A stretch of DNA of 64,000 bases from Andreprevotia lacus DSM 23236 (GTDB taxonomy: Bacteria; Pseudomonadota; Gammaproteobacteria; Burkholderiales; Chitinibacteraceae), in assembly GCF_900176275.1 (NCBI RefSeq), contig NZ_FWXD01000013.1, positions 1-64,000 on the forward strand. Reading direction: 5' to 3'. Made by a program: the position numbers and the translations under genes. Numbering within the stretch: the first letter of the stretch is position 1; the number at the start of each line of letters is the position of its first letter. Below are positions 50,130 to 57,987 of the stretch, piece after piece. Below the pieces are notes generated by a model, which worked only from the letters and a program-made list of their open reading frames with translations, did no database searches and was not told where the DNA came from.

Positions 50130-51012
50130 GCCGTGGGCAGACCAGGCTGCCGGCCTGCGCGCCATGGTTGCGCCCGGCACCTGCCGCAGCGTCAGCCTGT
50201 GCGGCGGGCGTGGTGGCATCGGCACCACCACCATTGCCATCCACCTTGCCGCCGCGCTGGCCGAACGCCAGCGCGAAGTCATTCTGCTCGATGAATACAA
50301 CGGCCTGACCAATGCCGCGCACCGGCTGCGACTGACGCAGCGCTACGATTTCGAGGCCGCCGTGCGCCGCGAGGCCTCACTGGCAGACACCTTGATCCAG
50401 GCACCCGGTGGCTTTGGCATCCTGCCTGTCTCCGCCCGCCCGCAAACGCTGAGCGCATTGAACGAGCGCGAGCTGGCCTGGCTGGGGAGCGAGTTCGAAT
50501 CGATCACTGGCGATGCCGACTTCCTGCTACTGGACACCCGCCCGGCCACCGGCCCCGGCGTACCCAGCCTGTCGCTGGCGGCCGACGACGTGGTGGTCAT
50601 CGTGTCCGAGCGTGCCGAATCACTCACCGATGCCTATGCCACCATCAAGCTGCTGTACACCGAGTACGCGCGGCGCGAGTTCCGCATCCTGGTCAACCGC
50701 GTGGCCAGCCTGACCGAGGCCAATTTCCTCTACCAGCGCATCAAGCGTGTGGCGCAGGATTATCTGGGCAGCGCCGTAAAGCTGCGGCTGATCGGCTTTG
50801 TGCCGGAGGACGAATTGCTCAAGCGCGCCACGCGGCTGGGCAAAACGGTACTGGAAGCCTTCCCCGAGGCGGAATCAGGCCATGCCTTCCGCCAGCTGGC
50901 CGATGCCATGCTGCGCTGGCGCCAGCCGGCGGGCGGTGCCGATACGCCAGCCGATTTCGTTTACCGGCTGGTCGAATCCAGCCGCATCCTGACCGATCGC
51001 CTGCATCACTGA
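50122..51012 (+). CDS. flhG: FlhG-like MinD/ParA-family protein with degenerate Walker A
   Basis: By position directly after flhF and by overall fold, this is FlhG (FleN), the MinD-type ATPase that limits flagellar number. The 296-residue product keeps the ParA-like layout and a Walker-B-like FLLLDTRPATGPG, but the Walker A reads GGRGGIGTTT (residues 28-37): the signature lysine is arginine (R30) and the P-loop lysine is threonine (T35). Both lysines normally essential for ATP binding and hydrolysis are missing. The start is GTG at 50122 or 50113, both overlapping flhF. The protein may act without ATP hydrolysis. Confidence 0.85.
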   Translation: MAKPWADQAAGLRAMVAPGTCRSVSLCGGRGGIGTTTIAIHLAAALAERQREVILLDEYNGLTNAAHRLRLTQRYDFEAAVRREASLADTLIQAPGGFGILPVSARPQTLSALNERELAWLGSEFESITGDADFLLLDTRPATGPGVPSLSLAADDVVVIVSERAESLTDAYATIKLLYTEYARREFRILVNRVASLTEANFLYQRIKRVAQDYLGSAVKLRLIGFVPEDELLKRATRLGKTVLEAFPEAESGHAFRQLADAMLRWRQPAGGADTPADFVYRLVESSRILTDRLHH

Positions 51013-51085
51013 TGACGCGCCGCGCGGACTACCCTGCCCGCTCGTTGCTGCACGGTAAGGCACCCGCCCGACCGGGGACTGCCAC

Positions 51086-52153
51086 ATGACGGCCACCCTC
51101 ACCCTGCGTGACGATACCCTGCTGCTGTCCGGCCGGCTGGATGCGACCGGTTGCGCCGCTATCTGGCCTGCAGCGCGCAGCAGCGCGGCCACCACAGTCG
51201 ATGCAAGCGCGGTCGATTACTGCGATGGCGCCGGTATTGCGCTGCTGTTCGAGCTGAGTCAGCGCGGTATCCGCATCGACGGACTGAGCGACGGTTACGC
51301 TGCCATGCTGCAGGCACTGCGCCCCGACCAGCCACTGGCGCAGCGTGCCACCGCACGCCGTGCCGGCTGGATCGAAGTGCTCGGGCGCGTCAGCGCGCGC
51401 ACGTTAGCCTCGGTGCAAGACCGCATCGCCTTTCTGGGCGGCATCACCGTGGCCGCGCGCAGCCTGCTGCTGTCGCCGCAGCGCTTCCGCTATGCCGCCA
51501 CGCTGGATGTAGCTGGCCGCGCCGGCGCCGATGCGCTGCCCATCGTCGGGCTGATTTCCTTTCTGCTGGGCGTGATCCTCGCTTTCCAGTCCGCCATTCC
51601 GATGAAGCAGTTCGGCGCCGAGCTGTTTGTCGCCAATCTGGTTGGCCTCGGGCTGGTGCGCGAGCTGTCGCCACTGATGACGGCCGTGCTGCTGGCCGGC
51701 CGCACCGGCGCAGCCTTTGCCGCCGAGCTGGGCACGATGAAGACCAATCAGGAAATCGATGCGCTCACCACCATGGGTCTGGACCCGATGCGCTTCCTGG
51801 TGCTGCCGCGTCTGGTGGCCGTCACCTTGATGACGCCCTTGCTGACAGTGCTGGCCGAAGTGATCGGGCTATTCGGCGGCGGACTGGTGTTGCTGACGCT
51901 GGATATCCCGCTCAAGACTGCGTTCTCGCAAGCCGCGCAAACAGTGGCGCTTACCGATTATGTCGGTGGCCTGTTCAAGGCGGCGGTATTCGGCTTCGGC
52001 ATTGCTGCCATCGGCTGCTGGCGTGGCCTGCGCACCGGCAGCGGCGCGCAGGCGGTGGGCGATGCAGCCACTTCGGCCGTCGTCACCTCGCTGGTGTTCC
52101 TCGTCGTGTCCGATGGCCTGTTTGCCCTCGCTTACTACTATCTGGGCTGGTGA
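51086..52153 (+). CDS. MlaE-family lipid ABC permease with fused STAS domain
   Basis: This 355-residue inner-membrane permease belongs to the MlaE/YrbE family that moves phospholipids with MCE proteins. An N-terminal STAS domain (about 1-90: DDTLLLSGRLDATGCAAIW and VDYCDGAGIALLFEL) replaces the separate MlaB subunit. The permease domain follows (about 130-355: GLISFLLGVILAFQSAIPMK, LVRELSPLMTAVLLAGRTGA, then FAAELGTMKTNQEIDALTTM). It is the first gene of a four-gene operon lying between flhG and fliA. Confidence 0.9.
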   Translation: MTATLTLRDDTLLLSGRLDATGCAAIWPAARSSAATTVDASAVDYCDGAGIALLFELSQRGIRIDGLSDGYAAMLQALRPDQPLAQRATARRAGWIEVLGRVSARTLASVQDRIAFLGGITVAARSLLLSPQRFRYAATLDVAGRAGADALPIVGLISFLLGVILAFQSAIPMKQFGAELFVANLVGLGLVRELSPLMTAVLLAGRTGAAFAAELGTMKTNQEIDALTTMGLDPMRFLVLPRLVAVTLMTPLLTVLAEVIGLFGGGLVLLTLDIPLKTAFSQAAQTVALTDYVGGLFKAAVFGFGIAAIGCWRGLRTGSGAQAVGDAATSAVVTSLVFLVVSDGLFALAYYYLGW

Positions 52154-52156
52154 GCC

Positions 52157-52906
52157 ATGAGCGAGCCCATCATCCGTGTCGAACAACTCACCTGCGCGTA
52201 TGGCCCGGTCACGGTATTGCGCGACGTGTCGTTCAGCGTGCAGGCCGGCGAGGTCTTCGTCATTCTCGGTGGCTCGGGCTGCGGCAAATCGACGCTGCTG
52301 CGCCACCTGATCGGGCTGGAGCGCCCCGCCGCCGGCCGTATCTGGCTCGATGGCGCAGAGCTGACCGCCAGCGAGGGCGCCGCACGGCAAGCGCTGATGC
52401 GCGGCTTTGGCGTAGCCTATCAATCGGGCGCGCTGTTCGGCTCGCTCTCCGTGCTGGAGAACGTGCTGCTGCCGCTGAACGAGTTCACCAGCCTCGACCC
52501 GGCCGCACGCGAACTGGTGGCCCGGCTCAAGTTGCGGCAGGTGGGGCTGGAGAACTATGCCGATTACATGCCGGCCGCGCTGTCGGGCGGCATGCAGAAA
52601 CGCGCGGCCATTGCCCGTGCGCTGGCGCTGGACCCGCGCATCCTGTTCCTTGATGAACCGTCGGCCGGGCTGGACCCGGTCACCGGTGCCGAGCTGGATG
52701 CACTGATCAAGCGGCTGGCAGGCACCCTGGGGCTGACCTTCGTGGTGGTCACCCACGAGCTGGCCAGCATATTTGCCATTGCCGATCGCGCGCTGATGCT
52801 GGATAAATCAGCCCAAGGCATGATTGCCCTCGATACACCGCAGCAACTGCGCGATCATCCGCCCAGTGCGCCGGTACGGCGCTTCTTCCACCGGGAAACC
52901 GCATGA
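52157..52906 (+). CDS. lipid ABC transporter ATP-binding protein (MlaF type)
   Basis: This 249-residue ABC ATPase powers the MlaE-type permease. Walker A is GGSGCGKSTL, the signature is ALSGGMQKRAAIARAL (with the MlaF-type SGGMQKR), Walker B is ILFLDEPSAGLDPV and the switch histidine is in VVTHE. It begins 3 bp after the permease gene and overlaps the MCE gene by 4 bp. Confidence 0.94.
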   Translation: MSEPIIRVEQLTCAYGPVTVLRDVSFSVQAGEVFVILGGSGCGKSTLLRHLIGLERPAAGRIWLDGAELTASEGAARQALMRGFGVAYQSGALFGSLSVLENVLLPLNEFTSLDPAARELVARLKLRQVGLENYADYMPAALSGGMQKRAAIARALALDPRILFLDEPSAGLDPVTGAELDALIKRLAGTLGLTFVVVTHELASIFAIADRALMLDKSAQGMIALDTPQQLRDHPPSAPVRRFFHRETA

Positions 52907-53946
52907 ACCCCAACGCCGGCCATTTCCGCCTTGGTCTCTTCGTCCTGACTGCGCTGATCTTCGGCAGCATCCTGCTGGTGGCCTTTGGCGCCGGCAGCTG
53001 GTTTACCAAGACCGTACTGATGGAGACCTATTTCGACGAATCGGTGCAGGGGCTGGATGTCGGCTCCAAGGTCAAATACCGAGGCGTGACCGTGGGCGAA
53101 ATCAGCAAGATTTCCTTCACCCACACCAAATACCAGCTCGACCAGCCCGCCGCTGCGCGCAGCCAGTACGTGCTCGTCGAATCCAAGCTGCAGCCCGAGT
53201 TATTCGGCAGCGCCAAGCTGCCCGATTCCAGCCAGCTGGCCGAGGAAGTCGCCCGCGGCCTGCGCGTGCGCATCGCACCACAGGGGCTGACCGGCACCAA
53301 CTATCTGGAAATCGACTTCACCGACCCGGCCAAGAACCCGCCGCTGCCCATTGCCTGGCAACCGCAGGCGCTCTACATCCCGTCGGCCCGCAGTGCCGTG
53401 GTGCAGATCGTGGCTGCGGCACAAAACCTGGTTTCCAAGCTGGAACGCATCAATTTCGACGACACCATCACCAAGCTCAACCGCACGCTGGACAGCAGCA
53501 ACAAGGCGCTGAACGACCTGCACACCAAAGAAATCAGCGAGGCCACGCTGGAACTGCTCAAGCAGCTCAAGGCCACGCCGATCAAGGACACCGGCACGCA
53601 GGCACTGGCGCTGATGAGCGAACTGCGCGACACCAATCGCGCCGTCCGCACCCTGCTGACCGACCCGGCACTGGCCAGCGCGCCGGCCGATCTGGCCGCT
53701 GCCGCGCGCGCCGCACGCAAGGTGATGGAGAACCCCGATCTGCCCGCCACGCTGGCCCAGCTGGAGCATCTGACACGCCGGCTGGATCAGCTCGTCGCCA
53801 ACCGCGACCAGCAGCTTGAATCCACGCTCGACAACCTGCACGCCGCCACCGGCGAGCTGCGCCTGCTGATCGGGCAGACCCGCAGCAATCCGTCCAGCCT
53901 GCTGTTCGGCGCCCCGCCGCAACCCTACCCGTTGCCGACCCCATGA
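52903..53946 (+). CDS. MCE-domain lipid-binding protein (MlaD type)
   Basis: This 347-residue protein has one N-terminal membrane anchor (about 8-32) and one MCE/MlaD domain (about 39-150: YFDESVQGLDVGSKVKYRGV, then TVGEISKISF and RIAPQGLTGTNYLEIDF), followed by a helical tail rich in leucine. MCE proteins form hexameric rings in the periplasm that carry phospholipids between membranes. It overlaps its neighbours by 4 bp on both sides. Confidence 0.92.
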   Translation: MNPNAGHFRLGLFVLTALIFGSILLVAFGAGSWFTKTVLMETYFDESVQGLDVGSKVKYRGVTVGEISKISFTHTKYQLDQPAAARSQYVLVESKLQPELFGSAKLPDSSQLAEEVARGLRVRIAPQGLTGTNYLEIDFTDPAKNPPLPIAWQPQALYIPSARSAVVQIVAAAQNLVSKLERINFDDTITKLNRTLDSSNKALNDLHTKEISEATLELLKQLKATPIKDTGTQALALMSELRDTNRAVRTLLTDPALASAPADLAAAARAARKVMENPDLPATLAQLEHLTRRLDQLVANRDQQLESTLDNLHAATGELRLLIGQTRSNPSSLLFGAPPQPYPLPTP

Positions 53947-54539
53947 CCCGCTACGCACGCCTTCTCTGCCTTCTCCTCGCCGGCGCCCTGCTGGGTGCTT
54001 GCGCCGCGCCGCAAACGCCGCCGCAACAAACGCAATACCTGCTGTCGGCCAGCCGCAGTGGCGCGCCGCTGGCGGCACGCTACGACACCTTGCGCCTGCT
54101 GCCGCTGCGCGCCAGCCCGCCGTACGACACGCCCTACTTCGTCTATCGCGAAACCGCGCAGCGCTACGTCAGCGACCCGTATCGCGGCCTGGTATCGGCA
54201 CCGGCCCTGCAGGTGGGCAACCGGCTGCAGGACTGGCTGGCGGCCAGCGGCATCGCCCGCCACGTAATCGGCCCCGGCCCGCTGCCGGCCCAGGTGCGGC
54301 TGGTGGGTGAGCTGACCCGCCTTGACGTGGACCTGCGCGATGCCAAGGCACGCGCCGTAAAACTGGAGCTTCGACTGCGTGCGGAGGACGAAAACTCGCA
54401 AGCCTTGCTGCTGGACCGCCAGTTCAGCGCCAGCGCACCACTGGCCGTAGTTACACCCGACAGTATCGCCGCAGCGGCCGATCAGGCACTGGCCAGCCTG
54501 CTGGGCGACGTGGAAACGGCGCTTTATCAGGCACGCTGA
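53943..54539 (+). CDS. ABC-type transport auxiliary lipoprotein (PqiC-like)
   Basis: This 198-residue outer-membrane lipoprotein has a lipobox LLGAC (cysteine 20) and the ABC_trans_aux layout seen in PqiC/YmbA: QYLLSASRSGAPLAARYDTL, TPYFVYRETAQRYVSDPYRG, then GLVSAPALQVGNRLQDWL. It should be the outer-membrane partner of the MCE system. Last gene of the four-gene operon, 77 bp before fliA. Confidence 0.9.
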   Translation: MTRYARLLCLLLAGALLGACAAPQTPPQQTQYLLSASRSGAPLAARYDTLRLLPLRASPPYDTPYFVYRETAQRYVSDPYRGLVSAPALQVGNRLQDWLAASGIARHVIGPGPLPAQVRLVGELTRLDVDLRDAKARAVKLELRLRAEDENSQALLLDRQFSASAPLAVVTPDSIAAAADQALASLLGDVETALYQAR

Positions 54540-54616
54540 ACACAGTTGCGGCTTTTCCCGGCTCGCCACTGCTGGCGGGCTCGGCTAAACTCAAAGCCGC
54601 ATACCGAATTGATTCC

Positions 54617-55366
54617 ATGCCGACCCAACGCGCCCTCCATCTTTACCGCAAGACCCAGAGCGATAGCGAACACGATCGCGTGCAGCAACATGCACCGCTG
54701 GTCCGCAAGATTGCCTATCACCTGGTCTCCCGGCTCCCCGCCAGCGTGGAAGTCGATGACCTGATCCAGGTCGGCCTGATGGGGCTGATGGAAGCGGCAC
54801 GCAATTTCGATCCCAACGCCGGCGTGCAGTTCGAAACCTTTGCCACGCAACGCATACGCGGCGCCATGCTGGACGAGCTGCGCAGCGCCGACTGGATGCC
54901 GCGCCAGGCCCGCCGCAACATGCGCGAAATCGAAGCCGCCGTGCACAAGCTTGAGCAGGCGCTGGGCCGCGCACCGCAGGAAACCGAGGTGGCACAGCTG
55001 CTGGGTATTGCGCTGGAGGAATACCAGCTGCGGCTGGGCGACGCACGCGGCCACCAGTTGCTGTATTACGACGATTTTGACGACGAGGACGGCGGCAGCC
55101 ACGATACGCTGGACCAGTTCGTGGCCGATCACGATGCCAATCCGCTTGAATCGCTGTCCGATGCCGGCTTTCGCAAGTTGCTGGTGGCCGGGCTGGACAG
55201 CCTGCCCGAGCGCGAAAAACTGGTGATGGCGCTGTATTACGACGAAGAACTCAACCTCAAGGAAATCGGCGCGGTGCTCGGGGTATCCGAATCGCGCGTA
55301 TCCCAGTTGCACAGCCAGGCGATTGCGCGCCTGCGCAGCAAGGTCAAAGACTGGCTCGCCCGGTAA
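54617..55366 (+). CDS. fliA: flagellar sigma factor sigma-28 (FliA)
   Basis: FliA directs transcription of late flagellar and chemotaxis genes and is held by FlgM until the hook is finished. The 249-residue protein has sigma regions 2 (VDDLIQVGLMGLMEAARNFD, then FETFATQRIRGAMLDELRS), 3 (REIEAAVHKLEQALGRAPQE) and 4 (LPEREKLVMALYYDEELNLK, then EIGAVLGVSESRVSQLHSQA). The ribosome site is weak (GAATTGATTCC). The stator gene begins 12 bp after its stop. Confidence 0.96.
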   Translation: MPTQRALHLYRKTQSDSEHDRVQQHAPLVRKIAYHLVSRLPASVEVDDLIQVGLMGLMEAARNFDPNAGVQFETFATQRIRGAMLDELRSADWMPRQARRNMREIEAAVHKLEQALGRAPQETEVAQLLGIALEEYQLRLGDARGHQLLYYDDFDDEDGGSHDTLDQFVADHDANPLESLSDAGFRKLLVAGLDSLPEREKLVMALYYDEELNLKEIGAVLGVSESRVSQLHSQAIARLRSKVKDWLAR

Positions 55367-55378
55367 ACGCGGAGACGT

Positions 55379-56119
55379 ATGGATAAAATCAGCATCGCCG
55401 GCCTCATCCTCGGCATTACCGCCATCGTGTTCGGCCAATGGCTGGAAGGCGGACACATTGCCTCGCTGTTCCAGCTGACCGCCTTCATCATCGTGATGGG
55501 CGGCACCATCGGCGCGGTCATGCTGCAAAGCCGGCTGGATGACTTCATGGCCGGCGTGAAGATGGCCAAGTGGATTTTCGTCCCGCCCACGCATGATTTC
55601 CGCCGCGTGCTCACCACGCTGGTGAACTGGGCCCAGCACGCCCGCCGTGGCGGTCTGCTGTCGCTGGAAGCCTATGTCGGCAGCGAAAAGGATGTCTTCG
55701 TCAAACGTGGCCTGACCATGCTGGTGGACGGTGCCGAGCCGGAAACCATACGCCGTGCGCTGGAGCTGGATGTGGATGCCTTCGAGGCCCGCGCCCGCGC
55801 TGCGGCCAAAATCTGGGAATCGGCCGGCGGCTATGCCCCCACCATCGGCATTCTGGGCGCGGTGATGGGGCTGATCCACGTGATGGAAAACCTCACCGAC
55901 CCGTCCAAGCTGGGCGCCGGCATTGCCGTGGCCTTTGTCGCCACCATTTATGGCGTGGGCTCGGCCAACCTGATTTTCCTGCCTATCTCCAACAAGCTGC
56001 GCCACCACATCAACATCGAAATCCGCCGCCGCGAAATGATGCTGGAAGGGCTGGTCACCATCGCCAATGGTGAAAATCCACGTTTGCTGGAAAACAAGCT
56101 GGCCGGGTTTATCCTGTAA
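55379..56119 (+). CDS. motA: MotA-type flagellar stator protein (MotC-like)
   Basis: This 246-residue protein forms the proton channel and torque-generating part of the stator. It has four membrane segments, the MotA motifs GGTIGAVMLQSRL and the cytoplasmic torque loop, with the final helices GGYAPTIGILGAVMGLIHVM and GVGSANLIFLPI. The length and the DKISIAGLILG start fit the MotC/PomA-like group often found next to fliA. No motB-like partner gene follows, as would be expected; the next gene is an acyltransferase. Symbol motA is by family; motC is equally possible. Confidence 0.92.
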   Translation: MDKISIAGLILGITAIVFGQWLEGGHIASLFQLTAFIIVMGGTIGAVMLQSRLDDFMAGVKMAKWIFVPPTHDFRRVLTTLVNWAQHARRGGLLSLEAYVGSEKDVFVKRGLTMLVDGAEPETIRRALELDVDAFEARARAAAKIWESAGGYAPTIGILGAVMGLIHVMENLTDPSKLGAGIAVAFVATIYGVGSANLIFLPISNKLRHHINIEIRRREMMLEGLVTIANGENPRLLENKLAGFIL

Positions 56120-56143
56120 GTATTCCTTCCGCCCGGAGATTGC

Positions 56144-56890
56144 ATGCTCTGGCTGCTGGCACGACTCAAGCAACTGGCCGCATGGCTGGACCTGGTGCTG
56201 TTCACGCTGCTGATGATGCTGCTGGCACGGCTGCCGCTGCGCTGGCTTGCCGGCTTCTACCCCGCGCTGTTCCACGCGTGGTGCCGCTGCTTTGTGCGCG
56301 CACTGGGGGTCGAGCTGCGGCTGCACCAACATCAAAGCAAACCGCTGCCCGAGCATTTCATCCTGATTGCCAACCACCCGTCTGCCTTCGAGGATGTCGG
56401 CATTCCCGCGCTGTTTCCGGTGGTCAGCCTGGCCAAAGAGGAAGTGCGCGACTGGTGGTTCGTCGGCCGCATTGCCGAGGCTGCCGGCACACTGTTCGTG
56501 CAGCGCGAGAGCAAGGATTCGCGCCAGGCCGCGCTGCAGGCGATGATAGAGGGCGTCAAGGGCGGCCGGAACATCGCACTCTACCCCGAGGGCGGCTGCA
56601 AGGGCCGCCGGCTGTGGGAGAAATTCCTCTACGGCGCCTTCACCGTGTCACTGGAAACCGGCGTACCCATCGTGCCGGTATTCCTGCACTACGAGGCACA
56701 AGAGGCCTTCGAGTGGGCGCCGGGCGAGACCCTGCTGCAGAAAATCCGCGCCATCATCACCGCGCCCAATCACACCGCCAACTACCACGTATTCGACCCG
56801 CTCTACCCGGCCGATTTTGCCGACCGGGAAAGCTACTCGGCGCACGCCTACCAGCAGTTCCTCAACTGGCAGGCGCGTTTTCTGGACTAG
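56144..56890 (+). CDS. PlsC-like lysophospholipid acyltransferase family protein
   Basis: This 248-residue membrane-associated protein resembles the 1-acylglycerol-3-phosphate acyltransferase family: an N-terminal hydrophobic segment (about 14-40), the block I motif NHPSAFED (H78), AGTLFVQRESK (block II) and ALYPEGGCKG (block III). In block I the position normally held by aspartate (H-x4-D) is glutamate 83, with aspartate one residue later, a variant. It starts 24 bp after the stator gene with GGAG upstream. Its substrate may be another lipid; the nearby lipid ABC operon is suggestive. Confidence 0.82.
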   Translation: MLWLLARLKQLAAWLDLVLFTLLMMLLARLPLRWLAGFYPALFHAWCRCFVRALGVELRLHQHQSKPLPEHFILIANHPSAFEDVGIPALFPVVSLAKEEVRDWWFVGRIAEAAGTLFVQRESKDSRQAALQAMIEGVKGGRNIALYPEGGCKGRRLWEKFLYGAFTVSLETGVPIVPVFLHYEAQEAFEWAPGETLLQKIRAIITAPNHTANYHVFDPLYPADFADRESYSAHAYQQFLNWQARFLD

Positions 56891-56897
56891 CTCGGCC

Positions 56898-57845
56898 TCA
56901 CAGCACTTCCGTGAGCAAGGGCGCACCATCCGCCCACGCACGCAGATTGGCAAAGGTCAGCTCGCCCATCGCGTTGCGGGTTTCCTCGGTAGCGCTGCCG
57001 ATATGTGGCAGCAACACCACATTGTCCATGCCGAGCAAGGCGGCCGGCACGTCCGGTTCATCCTCGAACACGTCCAGCCCGGCGCCGGCAATCATGCCAT
57101 CCTGCAGCGCCTGCACTAGCGCGACTTCATCCACCACCGAGCCACGCGCCACGTTGATCAGCACGCCTTGCGGCCCCAACGCGGCCAGCACCGCCGCATT
57201 CACGGTGTGCACGGTATCGGCGCCGCCCGGCAATGCCAGCACCAGATAATCGGACACCGCAGCCAGCGCGACCAGATCGGCGTAATAGGGATAGGCCACA
57301 TCATCCTTGCGGCGCGGCCCGTGATACGCAATGCGCATACCGAAGGCCTCGGCACGCTTGGCCACCGCGCGGCCGATGCCGCCCATGCCGACGATGCCAC
57401 AGGTCTTGCCGGCCGGAGAGCGCCCGAGGCCGAAAGTGCCCTGCGGCCAGCGGCCGGCGCGCACAAAGCGGTCGGCCTCGCAGATACGGTGCGACACGGC
57501 CAGCAGCAAGGCCAGCGCACAGTCGGCCACGCCTTCGCACAACACCCCCGGCGTATTGGTCACCCGCACGCCGCGGGCTTTTGCGGCGGCGATATCGATC
57601 GAGTCATAACCCACGCCAAAACTGGTGATGATTTCCAGATTCGGCAGCGCGGCAATCAGATTGGCATCGGCACCGACAAAACTGGTCGTGACGATGGCGC
57701 GCACGTCGGATGCATGCAGGGCCAGCACGGCGGCGCGGTCAGCCGCCTGCCACAGCGGCACGGTGGTGAAATCACGTTCAACGGCAACCTGCAGCGACGG
57801 CAACAAGGGGGTGGTCAGCAAGACTACGGGGCGGGAAGTATTCAT
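56898..57845 (-). CDS. D-2-hydroxyacid dehydrogenase family protein
   Basis: This 315-residue NAD(P)-dependent dehydrogenase reduces 2-oxoacids such as glyoxylate or hydroxypyruvate. The Rossmann loop GIVGMGGIGRAVAKRAEAFG, catalytic arginine in INVARGSVVDEVALV, glutamate in DVFEDEP and histidine in LLPHIGSAT are all present. The substrate cannot be told. The frame is open far upstream on the same strand, but the ATG at 57843-57845 is the family start. It is convergent with the acyltransferase (7 bp) and divergent from ftsK. Confidence 0.9.
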   Translation of the reverse strand: MNTSRPVVLLTTPLLPSLQVAVERDFTTVPLWQAADRAAVLALHASDVRAIVTTSFVGADANLIAALPNLEIITSFGVGYDSIDIAAAKARGVRVTNTPGVLCEGVADCALALLLAVSHRICEADRFVRAGRWPQGTFGLGRSPAGKTCGIVGMGGIGRAVAKRAEAFGMRIAYHGPRRKDDVAYPYYADLVALAAVSDYLVLALPGGADTVHTVNAAVLAALGPQGVLINVARGSVVDEVALVQALQDGMIAGAGLDVFEDEPDVPAALLGMDNVVLLPHIGSATEETRNAMGELTFANLRAWADGAPLLTEVL

Positions 57846-57952
57846 GGGGGCGGGATCGACAGCAAAACAACATGCTGCCAAAGCCGGGCGGGTGTGCGCA
57901 ACCGGATGACGGTTGACCTCAACTCGCAACGCTGCGGCAGGCGTGGTGTGGC

Positions 57953-57958
57953 TATAAT
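57953..57958 (+). promoter_or_regulatory. -10 box upstream of ftsK
   Basis: A perfect TATAAT, 30 bp before the ftsK ATG. No good -35 element is seen at the proper distance, so the promoter call is tentative. Confidence 0.35.
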
Positions 57959-57987
57959 CGCTCATCAACGAAACAAGCTGTCCGCCA

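Noticed and set aside
54584-54610. TAAACT...CCGAAT before fliA as a sigma-28 promoter
   Set aside because: The -10 part does not match GCCGATAA and the spacing is off; too weak to report.
54527-56377. A 616-codon frame opposite fliA and the stator gene
   Set aside because: It is a shadow of two certain genes on the other strand and has no features of its own.
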